From NCBI GenBank assembly GCA_036771375.1, contig DAIPHL010000093.1, forward strand, positions 1-9,373: a stretch of DNA of 9,373 nt, read 5' to 3'. Position numbers and translations under genes: made by a program. The notes below the pieces were generated by a model. It saw nothing but the letters and a program-made list of their open reading frames with translations. It ran no database searches and was not told where the DNA came from. This document shows, in pieces, positions 1-6,035 of the stretch. The first letter of the stretch is position 1, and each line of letters starts with the position of its first letter. Origin of the DNA: DAIPHL01 sp036771375. Lineage in GTDB: Bacteria; Synergistota; Synergistia; Synergistales; Synergistaceae.

Positions 1-30
1 GGTCGGCGCGATACGATTTGTTGGAGACTT

Positions 31-36
31 GGAGGG
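31..36 (+). promoter_or_regulatory. Ribosome binding site setting the dctP start
   Basis: GGAGGG lies 7 nt before the GTG at 44. It decides in favour of that codon over the in-frame TTG at 29, which overlaps the SD itself. Confidence 0.7.
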
Positions 37-43
37 ATTTGAG

Positions 44-1024
44 GTGAAGCGAACGTTTTTGTTTACGGTTATCGCGCTTGTTCTGTTCGCGGCGGCATCC
101 TCGCCGGCCGCGGCGGCGGTTACGATCAAGATGGGCAACGTGTTGAACCCGGATCACAACTGGAACGTCTGCCTCAATGGTTTTGCGGAGGACGTCAAAA
201 AAGAGACCGGCGGCCGGGTGATCGTACAGGTTTTCCCCAGTGCCCAGTTGGGTAACGAGAAGGACCTCATCGAAGGCCTTGCCATGAAGACCGTCGACGG
301 CGGGCTGATCGGCGGAGACTCCTTTACGATTCTCGAGCCGAAGATGGGGATCGAGGCGCTTCCCTACGCTTGGCCGACCCACGAGGCCGTCTACAGCGCT
401 TACGACGGCAAGCTGGGGGACGAACTGCTGAAGCTTCTGGCAAAGCGGGGCGTTGTCGGTCTGGCTTGGTGGGAAAATGGTTTCCGCCAGCTGACGAACG
501 ACAAAAAACCGATCGTCAAGCCCTCCGACCTCAAGGGGATGAAGATTCGCGTGACGCTCGACAAGGTTCGCATGGACACGTTCAAAGCCCTCGGGGCTTC
601 TCCCGTTCCCATCAACTTCAGCGAGCTCTACAGCGCGCTCCAGCAGAAGGTGGTCGACGGGCAGGAAAACCCGTTTTCCATCATCTACTCGAACGCCTTT
701 TACGAGGTCCAGAAATATCTGTCGCTCTCCGGTCACATTTGGGGCTCGGCGCTGCTTTGCGTAAACGAGAACGTCTGGAAACAGTTATCTCCGGCCGATC
801 AGAAAACCTTCGCGAAGTTGGCGAAAAAGTGGAGAGACGAACAGCGCCGGCAGACCATGCAGCAGGAGAAGGAGTTTTTGGCCAAGCTCAAGGAAAAGGG
901 CATGAAGGTGAACGAAGTGGACAAGCCCGCTTTCAAGAAAGCCGTTGCGGAAGTCTGGAAGAAGTACGAACCGGAATTCGGCAAGGAGTTGGTCGATCTC
1001 GTTCGCCAGTACGGGAGCAAGTAA
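44..1024 (+). CDS. dctP: TRAP transporter solute-binding protein, DctP family
   Basis: Periplasmic (or surface) substrate-binding subunit of a tripartite ATP-independent transporter. It captures an organic anion, usually a carboxylate, and delivers it to the membrane subunits encoded next. The GTG at 44 is chosen because GGAGGG at 31-36 lies 7 nt upstream and the protein then begins MKRTFLF, a classic signal peptide (hydrophobic residues 5-20, Ala-rich cleavage region near residue 25). A TTG at 29 is in frame but has no SD. The 326 residues match the family's usual length. Family hallmarks are visible: GFRQLTN with an Arg near residue 148, KIRV with the substrate carboxylate-contacting Arg near 169, and the segment INFSELYSALQQKVVDGQEN ending in the conserved Asn near 209. 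The neighbours are the two permease subunits in order P-Q-M. The family call is very secure; the substrate cannot be read from sequence alone. No promoter can be judged because only 43 bases precede the gene. Confidence 0.95.
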   Translation: MKRTFLFTVIALVLFAAASSPAAAAVTIKMGNVLNPDHNWNVCLNGFAEDVKKETGGRVIVQVFPSAQLGNEKDLIEGLAMKTVDGGLIGGDSFTILEPKMGIEALPYAWPTHEAVYSAYDGKLGDELLKLLAKRGVVGLAWWENGFRQLTNDKKPIVKPSDLKGMKIRVTLDKVRMDTFKALGASPVPINFSELYSALQQKVVDGQENPFSIIYSNAFYEVQKYLSLSGHIWGSALLCVNENVWKQLSPADQKTFAKLAKKWRDEQRRQTMQQEKEFLAKLKEKGMKVNEVDKPAFKKAVAEVWKKYEPEFGKELVDLVRQYGSK

Positions 1025-1027
1025 TTG

Positions 1028-1519
1028 ATGGCCGAACGCGGCTCGCTTTTTTTCAAGAGGGCGTTTCGCCCTCTTGAATTGTTACTCACTTTTTTTGTCA
1101 TCGTGATGTTCGCTGAAGTGGTGATCGACGTCGCTCTTCGTTATATATTCCGCAAGTCGATTCCGTGGGGTTCCGAGCTCGACCAGACCTTGCTCGTCTG
1201 GATGACGTTTCTCGGTTCCGCCTTGGCGTATCTGAAGAACGAGCATATGGCGGTCAATCTTTTCCCGAGTTCCGTTCGTTCGCCGTTCGCGCGCAATCTT
1301 CTGTATCGCTTCACACATCTGTGTATTCTATTCTTCATCTTGGCGGGGATATACGGAGGCTGGCGCGTCACCATGGATACCTGGGTCATGACCACCACGG
1401 CCATGCGGCTTCCCGTCGGCGTCCTCTATCTTTCCGTGCCGATCGGCTGTCTGCTCATGTTGCCTGTTGCCATAAGGAACATCGTGTTTGGCGCGGCGGA
1501 AACCGAAGAGAAGGGGTAG
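1028..1519 (+). CDS. dctQ: TRAP transporter small permease subunit, DctQ family
   Basis: Four-helix membrane subunit that pairs with DctM and is needed for TRAP transport. The protein is 163 residues, typical of DctQ. After a short basic cytoplasmic N-terminus, the first helix runs over about residues 17-38 and is followed by RYIFRKSIPWGSEL, matching the DctQ pattern of Arg-Tyr-x-Phe and Trp-x-x-Glu-Leu. Then come LLVWMTFLGSALAYLKNEHM and two further hydrophobic segments near 97-117 and 132-154. The ATG at 1028 is preferred; GGGAG at 1013-1017, inside the end of dctP, is its likely SD. A TTG directly upstream at 1025 is in frame. The gene starts 3 nt after the dctP stop and ends 4 nt before dctM, so one transcript is expected. 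Codons about 9-17 contain a perfect 12-bp inverted repeat, described separately. Confidence 0.93.
   Translation: MAERGSLFFKRAFRPLELLLTFFVIVMFAEVVIDVALRYIFRKSIPWGSELDQTLLVWMTFLGSALAYLKNEHMAVNLFPSSVRSPFARNLLYRFTHLCILFFILAGIYGGWRVTMDTWVMTTTAMRLPVGVLYLSVPIGCLLMLPVAIRNIVFGAAETEEKG
1052..1078 (+). repeat. Perfect 12-bp hairpin within the start of dctQ
   Basis: The arms are 1052-1063 (TTCAAGAGGGCG) and 1067-1078 (CGCCCTCTTGAA), separated by a TTT loop. All 12 pairs are Watson-Crick, 7 of them G-C. The hairpin begins 24 nt after the dctQ ATG, inside coding sequence. No T-tract follows directly: a T7 run starts about 10 nt later, and a T-run lies just upstream instead. It is therefore not a canonical intrinsic terminator on either strand. 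It may act as an mRNA stability or processing element separating dctP from the membrane-subunit genes. The structure is seen; the function is inferred. Confidence 0.75.
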
Positions 1520-1523
1520 CACG

Positions 1524-2798
1524 GTGTTTACCCTTCTTGGCGTTCTCTTCGGCTCCATGTTCATCGGCATACCGGTGGCGTTTTGCATCGCCCTTTCCGG
1601 GATGGCGTATTTGCTTTTTGTATCGAGCGTTCCCATCATCGTGGCGGCGCAGAGGATGGTCGTCGGCATAGACAGCTTCACCCTGCTTGCCATTCCGCTC
1701 TTCCTTCTGGCCGGCGCGCTGATGGCGGAAGGCGACATAACGCCCCGCATCATGCGTTTCGCGTCCAGCCTCGTCGGACACATCACCGGCGGGATGTCCA
1801 TGGTCATGGTCGTTTCCTGCATGTTGTTCGGCGCGATATCCGGGTCGGGGACCGCCGACGTCGCGGCCATCGGTTCCATTATGCTGCCGGCGATGAAAAA
1901 CCAGGGGTACAAGCCGGCGTTCAGCGCGTCCTTATTGGGTTGCGGAGGCGCACTCGCAACCATCATACCTCCGAGCATCACGCTGGTCGTTCTGGGGGTT
2001 TCCATGGGTGCGTCGATCGGAAAGTTGTTCATCGGCGGTTTCGTACCCGGAATCATCGCGGGCAGTGCCTTGATGGCCGTCTCGTTTTTCTTCTCCCGCA
2101 GAGAGCGTTATCCGAAACTTGAAAGGGCCTCCGCAAAGGAGCGCCTCATCGCCTTCAAGGGGGCGTTCCTCTCCCTTCTCACCCCCGCCATCATTATCGG
2201 GGGGATCCTGGGCGGCGTCTTCACGGCGACGGAAGCCGGGGGCGTGGCTGCCCTTTACGCGTTTATACTGTCGATGTACGTTTACCGAAAGGTGACCTGG
2301 AAACGCTTTTTCGAGATATGCCTGGAGGTCGCCCATACCAGCGCGGTTGTCCTTTTCATCATCGCGGCGGCAAATCTCTTCGGGTGGGTCCTCACCGCCG
2401 AAGGGATTCCGCAGAAACTGGCAGCGGGCATATTGAGCGTCACGACGAGCTACTGGGGGGTTCTTCTTCTCTTCAACGTCCTTCTTCTCGTCCTCGGTAT
2501 GTTCATGGAGACGATCGCCATCATCATCATCATGGTACCGATTTTTATGCCGATCATGACGCAGATCGGCGTGGATCCGATACACCTGGGCGTCATGATA
2601 TGCGTAAACCTGGCCGTTGGAGCCAACTCTCCGCCCCTGGGCGTTGATTTGATCACCGCGTGCAAGGTGGCCGGGATCCCGTACGAGGCGTCTTTCCGTT
2701 ACATATGGGCTTTCCTTTTCGCCATGCTCATGGTGTTGATCCTCGTCATCGCGTTTCCGCCCCTTGTGACGTTCCTTCCGAGCCTTTTGGTCAATTAG
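1524..2798 (+). CDS. dctM: TRAP transporter large permease subunit, DctM family
   Basis: Large membrane subunit (IT superfamily) that forms the translocation path and couples substrate import to an ion gradient, usually sodium. The GTG at 1524 is chosen because AGAAGGGG at 1509-1516 lies 7 nt upstream and the product then starts MFTLLGVLFGSMFIGIPVAF, the usual DctM first helix. A longer reading back to 1488 would overlap dctQ and add a charged tail. The resulting 424 residues are the family norm. Characteristic sequences are GSGTADVAAIGSIMLPAM and ATIIPPS in the first repeat and ANSPPLGVDLITAC in the second. They match the two helical-hairpin motifs with conserved Gly/Ser and Pro residues. 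Multiple hydrophobic helices span the whole protein. It is the last gene of the TRAP operon, ending about 20 nt before a terminator hairpin. Confidence 0.95.
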   Translation: MFTLLGVLFGSMFIGIPVAFCIALSGMAYLLFVSSVPIIVAAQRMVVGIDSFTLLAIPLFLLAGALMAEGDITPRIMRFASSLVGHITGGMSMVMVVSCMLFGAISGSGTADVAAIGSIMLPAMKNQGYKPAFSASLLGCGGALATIIPPSITLVVLGVSMGASIGKLFIGGFVPGIIAGSALMAVSFFFSRRERYPKLERASAKERLIAFKGAFLSLLTPAIIIGGILGGVFTATEAGGVAALYAFILSMYVYRKVTWKRFFEICLEVAHTSAVVLFIIAAANLFGWVLTAEGIPQKLAAGILSVTTSYWGVLLLFNVLLLVLGMFMETIAIIIIMVPIFMPIMTQIGVDPIHLGVMICVNLAVGANSPPLGVDLITACKVAGIPYEASFRYIWAFLFAMLMVLILVIAFPPLVTFLPSLLVN

Positions 2799-2816
2799 GT
2801 TTTTTGCGCGAAGAAA

Positions 2817-2854
2817 ACGTGCGAAGAGAAGATCCCTCTCTTGCCGCGTTTTTT
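2817..2854. terminator. Bidirectional intrinsic terminator between convergent operons
   Basis: The inner stem AAGAGA (2824-2829) pairs with TCTCTT (2837-2842) around a 7-nt loop. An outer stem, ACGTG (2817-2821) with CGCGT (2845-2849, one G-T wobble), continues it across a 2-nt mismatch. On the plus strand the stem runs straight into TTTTTT (2849-2854), ending dctM. On the minus strand it is followed by a broken T-rich tract (TTTTCTT), ending the cupin operon. The plus-strand T-run reaches the cupin stop codon (TGA at 2856-2854). Confidence 0.75.
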
Positions 2855-3192
2855 CATTTTGCCATGACGGCGAAGAACACGAGATCGCCCTCTCCGGTGT
2901 TGCGAAGACCGTGAGACATCCCCCGTCTGGTCAGGAATATGTCGCCCGGCCGGGCCGCGGACGAACCGCCGTCGTGTTCGTACATGCCCTCGCCCGACTG
3001 GATGGCGTAGGTCTCCTCGTCGTCGTCGTGTCTGTGGATCCCGATCGAAGCGCCGGGTTCGAGCTCGATTCTCGCGGCAAAGACAACGCGCCCGCTCTCG
3101 TCCGGAATCGGCAGGCTGTAGATGGTGGTTTTCCCCGTTCCGCCGCGAAGATTCTCCCGGACCACGCCCTTGCTGCTCTGCATTAACGGCAT
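2854..3192 (-). CDS. Small single-domain cupin protein
   Basis: A 112-residue protein consisting essentially of one cupin-2 type beta-barrel. Cupin motif 1 is seen as GASIGIHRHDDDEETYAIQSG, with probable metal ligands His53, His55 and an acidic residue at 59/60. Motif 2 is seen as RPGDIFLTRRGMSHGLRNTG, with His94 as the likely fourth ligand. Such stand-alone cupins serve as small-molecule isomerases, dioxygenases or ligand sensors, so no specific reaction can be given. The ATG at 3192 is well supported by AGGAGG (3206-3201 on the minus strand), 8 nt upstream. It is the last gene of the minus-strand operon, starting 42 nt after the yciH-like stop. Its stop codon abuts the terminator T-run. The fold call is secure; the function is unknown. 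Confidence 0.9.
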   Translation of the reverse strand: MPLMQSSKGVVRENLRGGTGKTTIYSLPIPDESGRVVFAARIELEPGASIGIHRHDDDEETYAIQSGEGMYEHDGGSSAARPGDIFLTRRGMSHGLRNTGEGDLVFFAVMAK

Positions 3193-3234
3193 ACAACACG
3201 CCTCCTCGTTTGTTTTTTTAGGATACAGGCGGCG

Positions 3235-3678
3235 TCAGTTTCCCATCACGATTTTTTTCACGCCGCGCTTCGCGAGCCACGTTCCGGCTCTTTCCTGTAT
3301 GCTCCCCTGCAGGACGATCGACGTCCTTTCGACGTGTGAGCCGCAGCCCAGTCCCTTGCGCATCTCCTTCGCGAGCGCAATCGCGTCCTCGGCTGTCGGC
3401 TCCGGCCTCGTCCTCAGGATCGTCACCGTTTTACCGCCCCGTCCCGAGGATTGCCTGTGTAGCGTCGCCTGCTGGATGGAGCCGACGAAGTCCTCGATCG
3501 TTTCCTTTTTTTGTCTTTCGTCGCTCGCTTTGGTCGACATGGGGTCTCCCGATTCCTTTCGCGAGAGGGTTTCACCGTCGGCGCCCGATCGTGCGGCGAT
3601 CGAAACGGAGAGCTTCCCCGTTCCTCCGAAGCTGATTTCACCGTCCTCTTTGATCCGTCTCTTTTTTCCCCGCGCCAT
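3235..3678 (-). CDS. yciH: YciH/SUI1-family translation-factor-like protein
   Basis: Bacterial relative of eukaryotic/archaeal eIF1 (SUI1). In E. coli, YciH is reported to influence start-codon and initiator-tRNA selection; a similar ribosome-linked role here is inference. The SUI1 domain covers about residues 72-147. It shows SSGRGGKTVTILR (79-89), the GLGCGSHV loop (109-116) and IVLQGSIQERAGTWLAKRG (121-139), all diagnostic. At 147 residues it is about 40 longer than E. coli YciH. The extra length is a basic N-terminus starting MARGKKRRI, then a polar linker rich in Ser, Lys and Glu. The ATG at 3678 is chosen because a MARGKKRR-type start is plausible for this family; a GGGGAGG lies rather far upstream. 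Met47 (3540), with GGGAG 6 nt upstream, is a possible alternative start. It sits 33 nt after the small cysteine-rich gene. Confidence 0.88.
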   Translation of the reverse strand: MARGKKRRIKEDGEISFGGTGKLSVSIAARSGADGETLSRKESGDPMSTKASDERQKKETIEDFVGSIQQATLHRQSSGRGGKTVTILRTRPEPTAEDAIALAKEMRKGLGCGSHVERTSIVLQGSIQERAGTWLAKRGVKKIVMGN

Positions 3679-3711
3679 GTCCTCGACGACACCTCCCCAA
3701 GGGGTGAAGCG

Positions 3712-3948
3712 CTATTTTTTTCCCCCAGACGAGCTTTCCCGTCGTTCTTCCGCGACGAGGTTCGCGAAGCCCTCGAACGAGAAGTCCTCGCGCCCGCCGA
3801 GGTCCTCCGCGACTTTCCTGAAAAAGCAGCTCGGGATCTCCCGATCCCTCAGGTTTTTGGCGACGCAGGGATCACAGCCTCGGTCGTGGTTCACCGGATG
3901 GTAGGGGCATTCATGGTCGGTGCACGTACAGAACGGAACGTCCGTCAT
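3712..3948 (-). CDS. Small cysteine-rich protein, DUF6485-like
   Basis: A 78-residue protein with a dense Cys/His pattern: CTCTDHECPYHP at 7-18, then NHDRGCDPCVAKNL at 20-33 and EIPSCFF at 37-43. Candidate metal ligands are Cys7, Cys9, His12, Cys14, His17, His21, Cys25, Cys28 and Cys41. The pattern CxC...CPxHP...GCxPC...IPxCFF is what I recall for the uncharacterised DUF6485 family; a profile search should confirm it. The C-terminal half is charged and probably helical. No signal peptide or membrane segment is visible, so it is cytoplasmic. The ATG at 3948 follows the helicase stop by 20 nt. An AAGGAG motif lies 12 nt upstream, slightly far but no better in-frame start exists. A long open frame continues upstream over the helicase gene, but that part is a shadow. 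Function unknown; zinc or another metal is a reasonable guess. Confidence 0.8.
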   Translation of the reverse strand: MTDVPFCTCTDHECPYHPVNHDRGCDPCVAKNLRDREIPSCFFRKVAEDLGGREDFSFEGFANLVAEERRESSSGGKK

Positions 3949-3968
3949 GATGCCGTGAAGCTCCTTCT

Positions 3969-5540
3969 TCAAAACGACCAGCTGTCCTCGGTGAGGTCGA
4001 GCTGGCGTATCTTCTCCTCGAAGCCGAAGACGGTGACGTCGATCCTCTCGACGGTCGAGTCGATTCGCTCCATGTTTCGGAAACGATACCCCTCGGGCAT
4101 CCTGTTTGCGTACCGTTTTACCTTGAGCAGCGCCTGCAGGTAGTTTCGTTCCTCCTGGGAGAGGAGCTCGGCCGCCTTCATCGCGTCCGGTTCTTTTTCC
4201 GTCACGAAGAGGTGGGCGATGCCGAAGTTGCCGGCGACGGTCATCTCGTCGAACCAGAGATCGGCGAGAGCCTGTCGGAGGTTTTGCCTCTCCTTGCGGT
4301 TCTTGATGAGGCCGAGGGTCCGATCGATCAGACAGAGCAGCTCCCGGACGTCGGTCAGTGCCTGTTCGTAGGAGACGCGCGGCAGAGAACACGCGGATAT
4401 CATGCTCGCCTCCTGCTCCGGCGTGACGTTGCCCTTGAGGAGCTTGCCCACGGCGGGCTGTATTTCGATCCGCGCGCTCTCGCTGGAGGAGGCCAGGATT
4501 TCGCGGTAGAGCGTCTCGGTGTCGAAGCCGTGGTGCTCGGATTTGCTTCGCGGGATGAACGATACGTAGCCGGTTTCGAAATATCCCCTTCTTCCCGCGC
4601 GCCCGGCCATCTGCATGAATTCGTTGTGGGTGAGAGGGCCGTCCACGTACTTCGCCATCTGAGCGAAGACGACGCTCTGTGCGGGCAGGTTCACCCCGAG
4701 GGAGAGGGCGTCGGTTCCCACGACGACGTCCAGAATTCTCTCGCGGAACGCCATCTCGACCAAGAGCTTCTCCTTGGGGTAGAGGCTTCCGTAGTAGATT
4801 CCCACGCCGTTTTGCATTGTATCCGGGATGCGTGTGACCTCCAGTATCTCCGCCATCTCCCGCAGGCGGGCGCGATCGGGGCGCTCGATCTTCTTGCGCT
4901 CCTTTGCGATCTGGCGCGCGACGTGCTCGGCCCCTCGCTTCGAAAAGACGAAGACGAGGGCGTCGTGTATGCGCGAGGGATGTACGCCCTTCTTTCGAAA
5001 CACCAGTTTGGTGACGCGTTCCCTGGTCTCGAACAGCTCGAAGTCTCGGCGGGCCATGTCCTCCAGGTACTTGCGGACGGTCTGTGGATCGCCGAACGTG
5101 GCGCTCATCACGAGCAGCGTGGACTCGGGGCTCGTCCCCCGTACGCCGTCGATGTAGGCCCTCGTCCGTTCGGGGGAGCCGAAGATGAAGTGAAATTCGT
5201 CGATGATGATCTTCTGGTTCGGGAGATGTGCGTACTTGAGCGTATAGATCTCCTGTGTACAGCAGAGGACCGAGGCGTCGGCGTTTTTCTTGAAATCCCC
5301 GGTCTCCAGCCCGACGTCGAACCCCATCCTGCGGAGATCGAGATAGCGTTCGTTGGAGAGCGCTTTGATCGGAGCCGTGAAGATGACCCGCGCCGGCGGC
5401 ATCGAGGCGTTTCCGTCGGAGGACATGAGTCCCGCCCATCTGTAGGCGACCCATGTCTTTCCGCTTCCGGTCGGCGCGGAGAGGATCGCGTCGTTTCCTC
5501 GTATCGCCTCTATCGCGTGTTCCTGCCACTCGTAAAACAT
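3969..5540 (-). CDS. DExH-box Ski2-like superfamily 2 helicase
   Basis: ATP-dependent nucleic-acid helicase of 523 residues. Motifs in order: a Q-like EWQEHAIEAI (4-13), Walker A APTGSGKT (22-29), Ia TAPIKALSNERY (55-66), Ib-type TGD (80-82), Walker B DEFH (114-117), motif III MSAT (145-148), ALVFVFSKRGAEHVA (194-208), motif V VGTDALSLGVNLPA (274-287) and motif VI QMAGRAGRRG (310-319). Motifs V and VI with DExH point to the Ski2/Mtr4/Hel308 group, whose members act on RNA or on stalled forks. This protein is much shorter than Mtr4 or Hel308; only about 190 residues follow motif VI, and no arch or additional domain is evident. RNA as substrate is suggested by the adjacent SUI1-family gene but is not shown. 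The ATG at 5540 lies 15 nt after the GNAT stop and lacks a clear SD, so translational coupling is likely. Confidence 0.92.
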   Translation of the reverse strand: MFYEWQEHAIEAIRGNDAILSAPTGSGKTWVAYRWAGLMSSDGNASMPPARVIFTAPIKALSNERYLDLRRMGFDVGLETGDFKKNADASVLCCTQEIYTLKYAHLPNQKIIIDEFHFIFGSPERTRAYIDGVRGTSPESTLLVMSATFGDPQTVRKYLEDMARRDFELFETRERVTKLVFRKKGVHPSRIHDALVFVFSKRGAEHVARQIAKERKKIERPDRARLREMAEILEVTRIPDTMQNGVGIYYGSLYPKEKLLVEMAFRERILDVVVGTDALSLGVNLPAQSVVFAQMAKYVDGPLTHNEFMQMAGRAGRRGYFETGYVSFIPRSKSEHHGFDTETLYREILASSSESARIEIQPAVGKLLKGNVTPEQEASMISACSLPRVSYEQALTDVRELLCLIDRTLGLIKNRKERQNLRQALADLWFDEMTVAGNFGIAHLFVTEKEPDAMKAAELLSQEERNYLQALLKVKRYANRMPEGYRFRNMERIDSTVERIDVTVFGFEEKIRQLDLTEDSWSF

Positions 5541-5555
5541 CGTCCGGCCGCTCGT

Positions 5556-6035
5556 CTACAGGGGGAGGCGGAAGATCTTGAGCGTCCTCGGACCGTGCGG
5601 GGAGGGTTCCCTTTCCTCTCCGACGATCTCCGCTCCCATCTCCTCGTAGAAACTGCTCAGGTGAAAATCCGCGGTCATCTTCATGTACTCCGCTCCTGCC
5701 GTCTCCGCCAGTTCGCAGGCGTGCAGGAAGAGCATGCTTCGAATGTCCGAACCGAGGAATTCCGGTGCGACGAACAGGTGCCTCAATTCGCAGGATTTCT
5801 CCTTCATGCGCATGGAATAAAATCCCAGGACCTCCAGCTCCTCTTCGTCTTCGGCCACGTACGTAGGGTCTTTTTCGATCTCCTCGGGCGTTATGCCGAG
5901 CTTCCCGGACTCCAGCCAGTGATCGGTCAGCTCCCTGGGGTAGTCCCAGTAGGTGATCGCCCGAAAGATCATGTGGGAAAGCGTTTCGGCCTCGTCGGCG
6001 CGCGCGGCCCTTATCACCAGGTCATCGGGGTCCAT
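5556..6035 (-). CDS. GNAT-family N-acetyltransferase
   Basis: A 159-residue protein with the GNAT layout: an N-terminal DLVIRAARADEAETLSHMI strand-helix, a central CELRHLFVAPEFLG segment leading into the acetyl-CoA binding helix, and FYEEMGAEIVGEE near residues 129-141. GNAT enzymes acetylate amines on metabolites, antibiotics, tRNA or proteins; the substrate here is unknown. The ATG at 6035 is firmly set by AAGGAGG (6048-6042, minus strand), 6 nt upstream. The open frame continues further upstream, but only over glgB. The gene overlaps the 3' end of glgB by 14 nt. One oddity: the pyrophosphate-binding motif normally reads Q/R-x-x-G-x-G/A, but here it is EFLGSD (92-97) followed by IRS. The first basic/amide residue and the last Gly are therefore both replaced. 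Confidence 0.85.
   Translation of the reverse strand: MDPDDLVIRAARADEAETLSHMIFRAITYWDYPRELTDHWLESGKLGITPEEIEKDPTYVAEDEEELEVLGFYSMRMKEKSCELRHLFVAPEFLGSDIRSMLFLHACELAETAGAEYMKMTADFHLSSFYEEMGAEIVGEEREPSPHGPRTLKIFRLPL

Noticed and set aside
1328..2056. 242-codon minus-strand open frame antisense to dctM
   Set aside because: A Met/Pro-rich shadow of a clear DctM coding region, with no domain or ribosome binding site of its own.
3201..3233. Possible hairpin masking the cupin ribosome binding site (CGCCT pairing with AGGCG on the minus strand)
   Set aside because: Only about five pairs with a long loop, or eight with a 4-nt bulge; too weak to claim regulation from one sequence.
3691..3707. CCCCAAGGGG-type inverted repeat upstream of the yciH-like gene
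   Set aside because: The four-base arms have only a 2-nt spacer, which cannot form a stable RNA hairpin, and the G-run is explained by the SD region.
3122..3904. 260-codon plus-strand open frame antisense to the yciH, cysteine-rich and cupin genes
   Set aside because: It crosses three minus-strand genes that have SDs and family motifs; its own translation is Ser/Arg/Pro-rich with no features.
3949..5529. Minus-strand open frame extending the cysteine-rich protein upstream to about 600 residues
   Set aside because: The upstream part is another frame of the helicase gene, with Arg/Gly/Pro-rich low-information sequence. Only the last 78 codons show a conserved-looking protein pattern.
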